A stretch of DNA of 64,000 nucleotides, taken from the NCBI RefSeq assembly GCF_003443655.1, contig NZ_CP031941.1, positions 3,284,501-3,348,500 on the forward strand. The letters run 5' to 3'. The DNA comes from Nostoc sphaeroides. Lineage in GTDB: Bacteria; Cyanobacteriota; Cyanobacteriia; Cyanobacteriales; Nostocaceae. The notes below the pieces were generated by a model. That model worked only from the letters and a program-made list of their open reading frames with translations, had not been told where the DNA came from and searched no databases. This document shows, in pieces, positions 26,895 through 35,334 of the stretch. The stretch's first letter is position 1, and the number at the start of each line of letters is the position of its first letter. Position numbers and translations under genes: made by a program.

Positions 26895-27815
26895 ATGACC
26901 AGTCAGAAAACTCAATCGATAAACCTCAAAATTGCTGTAGTTGGAGATATTCACGACCAATGGGAAGTGGAAGATGGCGTTGCACTCAAGCATTTGGGTG
27001 TTGACTTAGTGCTGTTTGTCGGGGATTTTGGCAACGAGTCGGTGGAAGTGGTCAGAGCGATCGCTTCTCTCGATATTCCCAAAGCAGCCGTGATGGGCAA
27101 CCACGATGCCTGGTACACCGCCACCGAATGGGGACGCAAAAAGGCTCCTTATGACCGCTCTAAGGAAGACTGGGTACAGGAACAACTCGATTTATTAGGT
27201 TCGTCCCATGTCGGTTACGGTAAGTTGGATTTTCCCGCTTGGAATTTAACTGTCGTGGGGGGTCGTCCCTTTACCTGGGGTGGCCCAGAGTGGAAATTCG
27301 CGGAAATCTGTAAAGAACGTTACGGTGTGACGAGTTTGGAAGAATCCGCCGATCGCATCTTCAAAGCTGTTAAAAGCGCCGCTTACGAGACAATTATATT
27401 TTTGGGTCACAATGGGCCTAGTGGGTTAGGCGATCGCCCCGAAGACCCCTGCGGCAAAGACTGGCATCCAATTGGCGGCGATTTTGGCGATCCAGATTTG
27501 GGCGAGGCGATTTCTCAAGCCTTGACTGCTGGTAAAACCATTCCTCTGGTGACATTTGGTCACATGCACCGAGATTTACGCCATACCAAGAAGGTGCAGC
27601 GCAAACCCATCTTTAGAAGTCCAGAGGGGACAATTTACTTAAATGCGGCTAGTGTCCCCAGGATTGTGGAAAATGATGGCGAGAAGTTGCGTAATTTTTC
27701 CATTGTCACCCTAGAGGCGGGTGTAGTTTCGCAAGTTTCCCTAGTTTGGGTGGGGAATGACTTTCAGGTGGCTAAGGGGGAAATTTTGTACGAGCGATCG
27801 CGGATTGTGTCGTAG
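26895..27815 (+). CDS. TIGR04168-type metallophosphoesterase
   Basis: Calcineurin-like phosphoesterase, about 306 residues, of a family shared by cyanobacteria and plants. All metal motifs are present: GDIHDQW, VGDFGNE, GNHDAW, LGHNGPSG and FGHMHRDL. Substrate unknown. I chose the ATG at 26895 (AAGGAAAG upstream). The frame extends to a TTG at 26832, but those residues do not look conserved. Divergent from nadA. Confidence 0.88.
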   Translation: MTSQKTQSINLKIAVVGDIHDQWEVEDGVALKHLGVDLVLFVGDFGNESVEVVRAIASLDIPKAAVMGNHDAWYTATEWGRKKAPYDRSKEDWVQEQLDLLGSSHVGYGKLDFPAWNLTVVGGRPFTWGGPEWKFAEICKERYGVTSLEESADRIFKAVKSAAYETIIFLGHNGPSGLGDRPEDPCGKDWHPIGGDFGDPDLGEAISQALTAGKTIPLVTFGHMHRDLRHTKKVQRKPIFRSPEGTIYLNAASVPRIVENDGEKLRNFSIVTLEAGVVSQVSLVWVGNDFQVAKGEILYERSRIVS

Positions 27816-27864
27816 ACATTCGCATCCAGTAGTGCAATCTGCGTAGATAATAGGGTATAGTATT

Positions 27865-27941
27865 ATCTGTCAAGTTTAGTGCTAACCAACAAAAGCGCCT
27901 GAATAGCGTCTGAAACTAGGATAAGCACAAGTTTGACAGAT
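27865..27941. repeat. Imperfect 19-bp inverted repeat just before tRNA-Ser
   Basis: ATCTGTCAAGTTTAGTGCT (27865-27883) and AGCACAAGTTTGACAGAT (27924-27941) pair in their outer 9 and inner 5 bases around a 40-nt loop. The right arm ends 5 bases before the tRNA. It may be a small inserted element or a precursor-processing structure. Confidence 0.55.
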
Positions 27942-27946
27942 TTACT

Positions 27947-28031
27947 GGAGAGGTGGCAGAGTGGTCGATTGCGTCCGACTTGAAATCGGATGAGGCTAAA
28001 ACCTCCGGGAGTTCGAATCTCCCCCTCTCCG
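27947..28031 (+). tRNA. tRNA-Ser (anticodon UGA)
   Basis: 85 nt with acceptor GGAGAGG/CCTCTCC, discriminator G, anticodon loop CTTGAAA (TGA), a long variable arm and T arm GAGTTCGAATCTC. No CCA encoded. Confidence 0.95.
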
Positions 28032-28119
28032 TTTAGGAATGTTGTTATCAAATACTGCACCTTTTTTGCATCTACAATATATCCAAATAGATGCAAAAAC
28101 AGTATTTGATTAACTACTG

Positions 28120-28308
28120 ATGAAAAATCTAAATATTAAAGAAGAAGCCCGGAAATTGATTGACAAATTGCCAGATAATTCCACATGGGATGATTTGATG
28201 TACCAAATTTATGTTCGACAAACTGTTGAAGCTGGACTAGAGGATAGCAAAGCTAGTAATGTTATTTCTGTACAAGAAGTGCGGAAAAAATTTGAGCTAC
28301 CAGAGTGA
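28120..28308 (+). CDS. Small antitoxin-like protein
   Basis: 62-residue acidic helical protein (ARKLIDKLPDNSTWDDLMYQIYVRQTVEAGL) of the type paired with ParE/RelE toxins. Its TGA overlaps the GTG start of the following toxin frame by 4 bases (GTGA), the classic coupled antitoxin-toxin junction. Expected to bind and neutralise the toxin and to bind its own promoter. Here the toxin frame is broken by a stop codon. Confidence 0.78.
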   Translation: MKNLNIKEEARKLIDKLPDNSTWDDLMYQIYVRQTVEAGLEDSKASNVISVQEVRKKFELPE

Positions 28309-28607
28309 ACGTTTACTGAACAGCAACGGCAGTAGAACATCTATCAGATATTTATGCTTATATTGCTCAAACTTCTCCACAATATGCAGCTAGGATAGTT
28401 GACCGGATTACTAAGCGTTCTGAGCAAATTGCTAATTTTCCTTTGTCAGGTCGAATTGTATCAGAATTTGAAACCGAGCAAATCCGAGAAGTTCTTGAAG
28501 GTTCATATAGAATTATTTATTACATTAAACCAGAGCAAGTTGATGTACTGGCTGTCATACATGGTTCGCAGCAAATTACATTGAGTTCTGCGGATGCGGA
28601 TGAGTAA
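28305..28607 (+). pseudogene. ParE/RelE-family toxin with in-frame TGA at codon 5
   Basis: From the GTG at 28305 the frame reads VNVY, then TGA (28317-28319), then TATAVEHLSDIYAYIA onward without further interruption to TAA at 28605. The family usually has Trp here (MxVxWTxxA), so a single TGG-to-TGA change explains the stop. The remaining 95 codons include the toxin core GSYRIIYYIKPEQVDVLAVIHG. No ATG, GTG or TTG lies close downstream in this frame. Either an inactivated toxin or a sequencing error. Confidence 0.85.
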
Positions 28608-28646
28608 TGTTGGGTTTCACTTTACTTGATGCAAGTTCCAATCTAA

Positions 28647-29987
28647 CTAAAATAGCCGTGTTTGCCACCAAGGAGTATTTTTAACTTCCTTTTCTAAATT
28701 TTGGATTTCTTGTTGAAGAGTTTGCACTTCACTCACCATCGATTGTTTAGAAAAAATAGCAGAGGCTTGCTTGAAATCTGCTATTGCCTCTTTCTTTTGT
28801 CCATTCTTTTTGCGAATACAACCCCGTTTTACATAGGCAAAAACGTAATCTGAATCTAATTTAATTACTTGATTATAATCCGCTATAGCGCCTTTAAAAT
28901 CTTGTATTAGGCTACGAACACATCCTCTTTTAAAGTATGCTTCAGTATTTTGCGAGTTTTTATTGATGACTTGACTATAATCTGAAATAGCGTGATTATA
29001 TTCTTTGATATGTGTGTAAGCATTTGCTCGATTCATTATAGTGATTAGATCATTTGGATTTATGTTAATCACTTGATTAAAGTCTTGAATTGCACCTTCA
29101 TAGTCCTTGATCTCTAAACAAGCATTGCCACGATGCAAGTAAATATTGCATTCATTAGGTCTTAGTGCAAGTACTTGAGTATAGTCTTCTATTGCACCTT
29201 TGTAGTCTTTAAATCCCGAACGGATATAACCTCTGTTTAAGCAAGCATCAATATTTTGAGGATTAATATTGATAGCTTGGCAAAAGTCTGCTAATGCTCT
29301 TGTATAATCAGCGACTTGAATATATAGCATACCACGCCTGTAGTAAATATCGTCGTTGCTATGTTCAATTCTGATGCTCTGTGTGTAATCTAAGATTGCT
29401 CGTTTATAATTTTTTTGTCCAGATAGAATGTGTCCCCTATTACGGTAAGCCACAAGATGATCTGGATTAATTTTAATTGTCTGAGTATAATCTTCAATTG
29501 CTCTTTGATAATCTCGCCTGTCAGAATAGATGCAACCTCTTAAAAAATAAGCTTCAGCATATTTAGGATTCATTGCGATAACTTTAGAAAAATCCTCAAT
29601 AGCTTCCATGTACTGTTTATTTTCAAGTCTTTCAACACCTCGCTTGAAAAAATCATCATCACTTTTAAATACATCAAGTAAACCGGAAATTCCTCCTGTT
29701 ATTCCCTTAGATACATAGCCAGCAAGAGAACCTGCTTCATTAGCTACATTTTCGACTACAGAACCTATATTTTTTGCTGTCTTCTTGACTGAAGATTCAC
29801 CTTTTGCACCAGCTAAAACTCCTGTGGCTATAGCTATAGGGATAGCAATTGGGCCAGTCAAACCCAAAGCACCTATTGTAAATAATGCTCCCACACCACC
29901 TGCAATAGCCCCTGCTTTATTTTTCCCCGTAAAGTCATTGAATACAGCTTCTTCCGCAACATCAAAAACAAAGTCTTCTATGCTCAT
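28647..29987 (-). CDS. Tetratricopeptide repeat protein with glycine-rich hydrophobic N-terminus
   Basis: 446 residues. Residues 20-65 are Gly/Ala/Ile-rich (GGVGALFTIGALGLTGPIAI) and look membrane-interacting. From about residue 115 nine consecutive 34-residue TPR units follow (pattern YxxRGxxxxxxxxYxxAIxDYxQxIxxNP), then a short coiled tail ending NTPWWQTRLF. A protein-interaction scaffold by family; partner unknown. Single-gene unit, AT-rich. Confidence 0.85.
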   Translation of the reverse strand: MSIEDFVFDVAEEAVFNDFTGKNKAGAIAGGVGALFTIGALGLTGPIAIPIAIATGVLAGAKGESSVKKTAKNIGSVVENVANEAGSLAGYVSKGITGGISGLLDVFKSDDDFFKRGVERLENKQYMEAIEDFSKVIAMNPKYAEAYFLRGCIYSDRRDYQRAIEDYTQTIKINPDHLVAYRNRGHILSGQKNYKRAILDYTQSIRIEHSNDDIYYRRGMLYIQVADYTRALADFCQAININPQNIDACLNRGYIRSGFKDYKGAIEDYTQVLALRPNECNIYLHRGNACLEIKDYEGAIQDFNQVININPNDLITIMNRANAYTHIKEYNHAISDYSQVINKNSQNTEAYFKRGCVRSLIQDFKGAIADYNQVIKLDSDYVFAYVKRGCIRKKNGQKKEAIADFKQASAIFSKQSMVSEVQTLQQEIQNLEKEVKNTPWWQTRLF

Positions 29988-30244
29988 TTGTCCTCTATTT
30001 TATGAAAGTAAATATTATTTAAAATTAGACTGTTACTATTGACAATACGCCTCTACTTTAGAAATAGTAGCTGCACTGGTTATTTTTTTACATTTGTAAA
30101 AACTCGGAATTCTATTAAAATAATTTTTTCAGTTTAACTAAGTAATAACTAGGTTAAAGATAGTAAAAAAAATAAAGTTTTATGCCAAAATTGCTGTACG
30201 CACTTACAAAACTTACAACCCCACTCCCCCTTTATGCTTGCATC
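29988..30244. other. Intergenic region
   Basis: AT-rich spacer between two divergent genes, with no gene seen. The right part leads into the operator-like palindrome at 30245. Confidence 0.5.
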
Positions 30245-30254
30245 ATGCTAGCAT
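30245..30254. promoter_or_regulatory. Candidate operator of the VapBC-type operon
   Basis: Perfect palindrome ATGCTAGCAT, inside a wider TTATGC...GCATAA symmetry (30232-30256), 29 bases before the antitoxin start. Position and symmetry fit autoregulation by an RHH antitoxin-toxin complex. Confidence 0.45.
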
Positions 30255-30283
30255 AATGATAAATTCTACTTTGAGGTAAAGCG

Positions 30284-30550
30284 ATGGCTACCCTTTATGT
30301 AAGAAATTTACCCGATGATTTGTATGCAAAACTGCAAGAGTTAGCGGCATCTGAACACCGTTCCATTAACGCCCAAGTTATAACTCTGTTAGAACAAGCT
30401 TTAAAAACTGAAACACAGCAAATAGAAGAAGAAAGACGAAAGAATGTCCCAAAACTTTTAGAGGAAATCCGTCTTCGCCGTGAAAAGCTACCAACTGATA
30501 TCGAATGGCCTGATAGCACTGCCATGATTAGAGAAGATCGGGACAGATGA
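30284..30550 (+). CDS. RHH antitoxin (FitA/VapB-like)
   Basis: 88 residues. The N-terminal 45 (ATLYVRNLPDDLYAKLQELA...SINAQVITLLEQAL) form an Arc/FitA-type ribbon-helix-helix DNA-binding domain. The C-terminal part (LRREKLPTDIEWPDSTAMI) would block the toxin. The last codons overlap the toxin start by 4 bases (ATGA). Expected to repress its own operon, perhaps through the palindrome at 30245. Confidence 0.88.
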   Translation: MATLYVRNLPDDLYAKLQELAASEHRSINAQVITLLEQALKTETQQIEEERRKNVPKLLEEIRLRREKLPTDIEWPDSTAMIREDRDR

Positions 30551-31005
30551 CAATTCCTCTTACGTGCGTCGTGGATGCCAGTGTGTCCGTTAAGCAATTT
30601 ATTCCCGATCCGCTAACAGCTAAGGTTAATCAACTGTTTGCTCACCTTGCCTATCCCCAGACAGAAATCTTTGTACCTGACCTGTTTTACATTGAGTGTG
30701 CAAACGTTTTGTGGAAGTATGCTCGTGCAGGTAGTTACGATGTTTCTCTGATTCAGGGGAATTTAGCTAGTCTCAAAGCTTTCCCTTTGCGTGTTGTCTC
30801 CACGGCTGATTTGATGGCGGATGCAGTTGCGATCGCATTAAATTATGGAATCTCTGCCTACGATGGCTCTTATGTAGCACTTTCACAGCAAATAGGTGCT
30901 AGTTTGCTGACTATCGACGGTAAGCTGGTAAAGGCAATAGCTGCTTCGTCTTACAATGTTTGCTCGTTTAATGACTTCGAGGTTCCGCCGTTGGAGTCAA
31001 TGTAG
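30547..31005 (+). CDS. PIN-domain toxin (VapC-like ribonuclease)
   Basis: 152 residues. Acidic active-site residues of the PIN fold are in CVVDASVSVK (Asp near 10), FYIECANVLW (Glu near 47), ISAYDGSYVAL (Asp near 101) and LLTIDGKLV (Asp near 119). Such toxins cut RNA, often tRNA or rRNA; the target here is unknown. Cotranscribed and overlapping with its antitoxin. Both genes are intact. Confidence 0.92.
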   Translation: MTIPLTCVVDASVSVKQFIPDPLTAKVNQLFAHLAYPQTEIFVPDLFYIECANVLWKYARAGSYDVSLIQGNLASLKAFPLRVVSTADLMADAVAIALNYGISAYDGSYVALSQQIGASLLTIDGKLVKAIAASSYNVCSFNDFEVPPLESM

Positions 31006-31133
31006 AAGCGATCGCTTTTCCTCACTATAATATTCAACCCCAAAGTATTGGATGAGACTAAACATCTCGATACATCAGGGTTGGGGATGAGGTTCAGACT
31101 GTATTACAGCGAAGTAAGAATCGCTTGGAATGA

Positions 31134-32000
31134 TTAAGTTGCGCGATCAATTTTTTGCACTTCTTCATCAGATAATTTTACATTGATAGCTTGTGCTGAG
31201 TCTTCAATGCTAGAAACCTTGCTAGCACCAGGAATTGGCAAAATAGCGGGTGACTTGGAACGCAACCACGCCAAGACGATATTATATACTGAGACGCCTT
31301 TTTCTTTAGCTAAGTTAGCGATCGCAGGGATATCTTGTAAGTCTTGATGGCGACGCCTACCACCAAAGGGACTCCAAGGCAAAAAGGTCAATCCTTGTTC
31401 TTCGCAATACTTCAACACGCCGTCATTTTCTGGCTGTCGTTGCCAAGGGCTGTATTGATTCTGCACCGAGATAATATCTACGATATCCCGCGCCCGTTTA
31501 ATTTGTTCAACGGAAAAGTTAGAAACTCCTACAAATCGAATCAAACCAGCCTCCACTGCTTCTTTAACTGGTGCAAGGGATTCTTCGATTGTGTACTTAG
31601 AATCTGGTGAATGGTATTGCCAAACATCGATGGGTTTAGCACCACCCAACGCCTCAAAGCTAACTCGAATTGTTTCGCGTAAATGTTCTGGGTTGCCGTT
31701 GCTTGCCCAGTTTCCATCGGGACGCATCAACCTGCCCTTCGTTGCCACAATTACTTGGCTAACATCGCCTTTGTAACTAGTAAGTGCCTTGTGAATTAGC
31801 CGCTCGTTGTGGTGCTTATCTGACTCATCTTTGCAGTAGGAATCGGCAGTGTCAATAAATGTAATACCCAGATCCAAAGCCCGATGAATAACTTGGATTG
31901 ATTCCGATTCGGGAGGGCGATTGGAGATTGACATGGGCATACCACCCAAAGCGATCGCACTCACAAATATACCAGTTTTTCCTAGCTGTTTGGTTTCCAT
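31134..32000 (-). CDS. Aldo/keto reductase
   Basis: NADPH-dependent carbonyl reductase fold, about 288 residues. The catalytic tetrad is readable: Asp and Tyr in FIDTADSY, Lys in VIVATKGRL and His in VWQYHSPD. The TIM-barrel ends with the cofactor motif LPIPGASKVSSIEDS. I chose the ATG at 32000, giving ETKQLGKTGIFVSAIALGG; nine extra codons to a TTG are unlikely. Substrate unknown; single-gene unit. Confidence 0.9.
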   Translation of the reverse strand: METKQLGKTGIFVSAIALGGMPMSISNRPPESESIQVIHRALDLGITFIDTADSYCKDESDKHHNERLIHKALTSYKGDVSQVIVATKGRLMRPDGNWASNGNPEHLRETIRVSFEALGGAKPIDVWQYHSPDSKYTIEESLAPVKEAVEAGLIRFVGVSNFSVEQIKRARDIVDIISVQNQYSPWQRQPENDGVLKYCEEQGLTFLPWSPFGGRRRHQDLQDIPAIANLAKEKGVSVYNIVLAWLRSKSPAILPIPGASKVSSIEDSAQAINVKLSDEEVQKIDRAT

Positions 32001-32172
32001 ACTTTTAGCTATAGCTTTCTGCCCCAATTATCTATCAGTTAGCCAAAGCTTTTTTCACGATTCATCATAAATCCTCCCTAGTACTTACAGCAGTTTTCAT
32101 GTATTTGAACCACATCTGTCGTAGGGGCACAGCATGCTGCATACGTGTCAACTTAAGCTAAAACCCTTTTCA

Positions 32173-32270
32173 AATCTCGTTTCCAGCCAGAGGCTGGAAA
32201 TGCTGCTCTTAGCGGCTCTGCCGCGAGTTCGGGAGGCGGAGCCTCAACGATGGGCATTCCCAGTCGGAGC
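32173..32270. repeat. Double-hairpin dispersed repeat, copy 1
   Basis: About 100 bases starting AAATCTCGTTTCCAGC, with hairpins around CCAGCC/GGCTGG and GCGGCTCTGCCGC and an AGGCGGAGCCTCAA segment, ending GGGCATTCCCAGTCGGAG. The same ordered blocks recur at 61465-61576. Confidence 0.8.
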
Positions 32271-32274
32271 AGGG

Positions 32275-32388
32275 GCAATACGGTTCAGTTAAGGCTAAAA
32301 CTCTTTGTGAAAATCAATTTTTTTAACGAACCGCAGAGGCGCAGAGAACGCAGAGAGAAGGAAGAAATGCTTAACTGAACTGTATTGC
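32275..32388. mobile_element. 114-bp MITE-like element with 19-bp inverted ends
   Basis: Left end GCAATACGGTTCAGTTAAG (32275-32293); right end CTTAACTGAACTGTATTGC (32370-32388), its complement with one mismatch. The interior carries the AACGAACCGCAGAGGCGCAG phrase and no reading frame. No target duplication identified. Confidence 0.65.
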
Positions 32389-32602
32389 GCTATAGTAGCG
32401 AATTCTATTCACCCAATAGTTTAAAACCTTATTGAGTTTTAGCCGCGAGTTCAGTATTCTGAAGTCGTTTTGCTCATAAACACAACCAACTCAACTACAA
32501 ATACCCACTTTGTCGGTTTGTCTAATTAAGCTATGTTTGGTAAATAGAATAAGTAGCCAGCCTATATGAGTGGCTGTTATTCTACACTTGACAAAAAGCA
32601 TT

Positions 32603-32866
32603 GTGAGTGCAAAACGTCTGCCAGAAACCATTGCCCATGTCAGAATTACTCGCCAATCCTGGCAACACGGCTTCCTTGAAGGTGAAGTGAATGCGGGTGA
32701 GTTTGAGTGGCATTTCCAGTGGCATTTTCGCCGGGGAGAACTTGCCGTCAAGCCTTCCCAAGGCCGCGCCTTAATCAAAGAACCCCTCGGTCGATTTTTG
32801 GAGCAACAAGATTATCAGCTAGAGCCTGGAGGAGATTATGCTTTTACTATTCGGGCGGAACTTTAA
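32603..32866 (+). CDS. DUF3146 family cyanobacterial protein
   Basis: About 87 residues, unknown function, with a compact conserved core (AHVRITRQSWQHGFLEGEV, FEWHFQWHFRRGELAV and GRALIKEPLGRFL) that I recognise as DUF3146. I prefer the GTG at 32603 because the family's sequence begins with SAKRLPETIA; a GTG at 32570 is also open. Convergent with the YqgF-like gene, separated by tandem 7-bp repeats. Confidence 0.75.
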   Translation: MSAKRLPETIAHVRITRQSWQHGFLEGEVNAGEFEWHFQWHFRRGELAVKPSQGRALIKEPLGRFLEQQDYQLEPGGDYAFTIRAEL

Positions 32867-32985
32867 AAGTTAGGAGTTGGGAGTTAGGAGTTTGGAGTTT
32901 GGAGTTTGAAGTTGGAAGTTAAAAGTTAGGAATTTGGAGTTGTAAAAATATTAACTCCTCACTCATAACTCATAACTCCTAACTT
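32867..32985. repeat. GAGTTTGGAGTT / AACTCCTAACT inverted heptamer repeat
   Basis: A left arm of GGAGTT/AAGTTA units and a right arm of CTCATAA/CTCCTAA units fill the gap between convergent genes. The arms are complementary and form a long imperfect hairpin in RNA. Confidence 0.85.
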
Positions 32986-33435
32986 TTAACTCCTGACTGC
33001 TGATTCAGTGAGGCGATTTAAGTATCTTTCGATTAAGAGGATGGCAACAATGTCATCTATCGGTCTTGGTGGCTGTCGTAGACCCTGTGGCAATAGCTTT
33101 ATTAGCCCTTTGGGTGGGAACATTTGCCAATAGCGATCGCGTGCTTCTAAAGTTGTGTAGCGTTCATCCACTAAAATAATACTCAACGGTTCTGTCAATT
33201 CCTGATATAATTTCTGTCTCCACTCCTTGGCTGTAGTTTGGTCGCCCATCACCATCAAAGAGATCGGGAACTTTTGACGCAGTGTCTCAATGCTAGCGAT
33301 CGCCTCTTTTGCTAAGACGACCTGATGATAATACAATTGCCGATCCAGTCCCATCACCGCTAAACCACACTTATCTCGACCTGGATCAAACCCCAATATG
33401 ACTGGTTGCGTTGGTGAAAATTCCGGGAAAGTCAT
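32986..33435 (-). CDS. YqgF/RuvX-like RNase H-fold protein
   Basis: 149 residues. RNase H-fold acidic residues are in VILGFDPGRDKCGLAV (Asp near 17), SIILVDERYTTLEARDRY (Asp/Glu, the YqgF DERxTTxEA motif) and PIDDIVAILLIERYL (Asp near 128). Family members process pre-16S rRNA or resolve Holliday junctions. This is a diverged cyanobacterial form, so either role is an inference. It lies 240 bases downstream of the DUF3084 gene on the same strand. Confidence 0.82.
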   Translation of the reverse strand: MTFPEFSPTQPVILGFDPGRDKCGLAVMGLDRQLYYHQVVLAKEAIASIETLRQKFPISLMVMGDQTTAKEWRQKLYQELTEPLSIILVDERYTTLEARDRYWQMFPPKGLIKLLPQGLRQPPRPIDDIVAILLIERYLNRLTESAVRS

Positions 33436-33473
33436 AATAAATTAAAAATTAAAAATTAAGAATTAGAAATCAC

Positions 33474-33586
33474 GACTTACGCAAAATACCTCTCAAACTC
33501 TTATTCCTCCGTGTTCTCTGTGCCTCTGTGGTAGCCTGCGGCAAGCCGCTTTGCGTCTACGATTTTCCGTTACCTGTGCGTAAGTC
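33474..33586. mobile_element. 113-bp element with GACTTACGCA ends
   Basis: GACTTACGCA (33474-33483) and TGCGTAAGTC (33577-33586) are a perfect 10-bp inverted pair, matching the inner part of the ends of the 176-bp elements. The interior is different (CTCTGTGCCTCTGTGG phrase), so it is a related-end but different-core element. Confidence 0.6.
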
Positions 33587-33675
33587 TTAGAAATGAATAA
33601 ATGCAATCACAGCAACTATTTTGACTGCTGTTCGATATGTTTAAATCTTACTAATAACAGTGTACAAATAATGTT

Positions 33676-35166
33676 TTAAGTACTAAAAATAATTTGTCCG
33701 TTGACTATTGCCACTAATTTTACTCTCAATGGCCCAGCTGTATAAGTATCCTCTGCTGCGATCGCTTTAATCTCCAAAGGTTGATTGTACTGTCTTAATT
33801 GGCTGACAAAGCGTAAGAAAGTCCCCTCTACTTGCACATCCTCGACAATTCCGGCATTACGGGCCCGAAATTGGGAAGCAGAAATCAGTATTTCCAGTCG
33901 CTGCTGTAACTGATAGGATGTCATGGTTTTGGAATCAGCAGTCGTTGTGGCCAGCACTGCGCCTCCCGAAAAAACCAATTGATTTCGGGCTGTATCGGCG
34001 AAAAATTCTATCTGCTTTTCTCCCCTGACGTAATTACCAGCCGAAAAAATTCGCACGACGTATTCTTGACCATCGCCAATCGGCTTGCTCAATTGGTCAA
34101 CCCTATCCTGGGTTACGCGCAGTAGCTCTACATTGGCAGGATTTGCCCCAGGTTCACTTAATTCGAGGTTAGCGTTGCGATTAGCTTCTTGTAAAAGTTG
34201 TATCACTGCCTGACGAGCGGCAGCAGGTTGGTTAACACGAATTACAGCAGCAGATAGAACTTGACCGCGAACTAAAGCCAGCTTACCCAGACGCAGGTCG
34301 CGGTAAGACTGATAATATTTTTCCAACCTGGCAACTTTTATCTCTAGTTGCTCCTGTTGTGCTTCCAATTCTTTGAGGCGCGATTCCCGTGTGGCAATTA
34401 CTTGCTCTCGCGCTGCAACTTCTACATTACGCTTTTGAATCAATTGATCGAGTTGGGAGATTTTTTGATCGCGCACTTCTATGGCTTCTTGGCGATTAGC
34501 AAGTTCGCGATCGCGTTTTTCAATCGCTGTTTTGGCTTCGTCAATAGCTTTTTTAGCTTCAGCGTATAGTCGTTGACGTTCTGTCTTCAGTAGTTCAACT
34601 GCCGCTTGTAGCTCCTTTCTCTGATTGTAAACGCTTTGCAATTCAGCTATAGCTTTTTGGTACTGAGGTACAACCTGTTCTAGCTGACTTTGAGTGCGTT
34701 GGAGTTGAGTTTGAGTTTGAGCTTGTTGACTAATGGTGCGGTTCAACTGAGCTTGTGTTTGGCGTTGTTTGGCATTCGCCGCCTGCAAATATTGATTAAT
34801 TACCTGCAAGTCTTGTTGTGCTTTTGCTTGGGCAATTCTTGCTTGATTTAGCTCGCTCTCTACCTGACTTTTCTGAGTTTCTGCGGTTTTTAGCTGTTCC
34901 CGCTTCTGTCTGAGGTCTGTTTGAATATCTTCTAATTCAAAGACTCCCTTTCGCAAGCCTTCGTCGGCAGCGAATAAAATTCCTAAAGTTGATGCGGAAA
35001 TCAAACCGCCCGTAAAAATAGTTACCAGTACAGCAGTATTTTTCGGACGAAGGTTAAAAAGTGAGAGGCGGGCTTTGCCAACTCGTGTGCCGATGCGATC
35101 GCCCACGGTTGCAATTACGCCTCCCAGAATCAAAATTGCTGCGATGAGGATGTATCCGGTGGTCAT
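33676..35166 (-). CDS. DUF3084 membrane-anchored coiled-coil protein
   Basis: 496 residues. Two N-terminal membrane segments (ILIAAILILGGVIATVG and a second at about 45-65, LVTIFTGGLISASTLGILFA) precede a long coiled coil of Gln/Glu/Lys-rich heptads (about 75-290), then a globular C-terminal domain beginning near LALVRGQVLSAAVIRV. This order is typical of DUF3084. Function unknown. Faces the cytoplasm or periplasm through the coil; topology not determined. Confidence 0.85.
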   Translation of the reverse strand: MTTGYILIAAILILGGVIATVGDRIGTRVGKARLSLFNLRPKNTAVLVTIFTGGLISASTLGILFAADEGLRKGVFELEDIQTDLRQKREQLKTAETQKSQVESELNQARIAQAKAQQDLQVINQYLQAANAKQRQTQAQLNRTISQQAQTQTQLQRTQSQLEQVVPQYQKAIAELQSVYNQRKELQAAVELLKTERQRLYAEAKKAIDEAKTAIEKRDRELANRQEAIEVRDQKISQLDQLIQKRNVEVAAREQVIATRESRLKELEAQQEQLEIKVARLEKYYQSYRDLRLGKLALVRGQVLSAAVIRVNQPAAARQAVIQLLQEANRNANLELSEPGANPANVELLRVTQDRVDQLSKPIGDGQEYVVRIFSAGNYVRGEKQIEFFADTARNQLVFSGGAVLATTTADSKTMTSYQLQQRLEILISASQFRARNAGIVEDVQVEGTFLRFVSQLRQYNQPLEIKAIAAEDTYTAGPLRVKLVAIVNGQIIFST

Positions 35167-35334
35167 CTTTAGCTACCGAAATCCTTCCAGATACAGCCTA
35201 CTACTTTTAAGCATTGTCTGGAAAGAAGTGGAAATGGGCAATAGCTGAAATTACTCAATTTTAGATTTACCTCTAGCTATTAGTGTCATTTTTTAAAATA
35301 GAACACGCGCCGATTCCCCTTTCTCCAATTGATT

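Larger units (their letters stand above)
32001..32602. other. Repeat-rich intergenic region
   Basis: Contains a dispersed double-hairpin repeat (32173-32270) and a short terminal-inverted-repeat element (32275-32388). The rest (32389-32602) is featureless apart from the DUF3146 upstream region. Confidence 0.6.

Noticed and set aside
28399..28584. 61-codon frame inside the toxin region
   Set aside because: Out of frame with the recognisable ParE-like sequence; a shadow.
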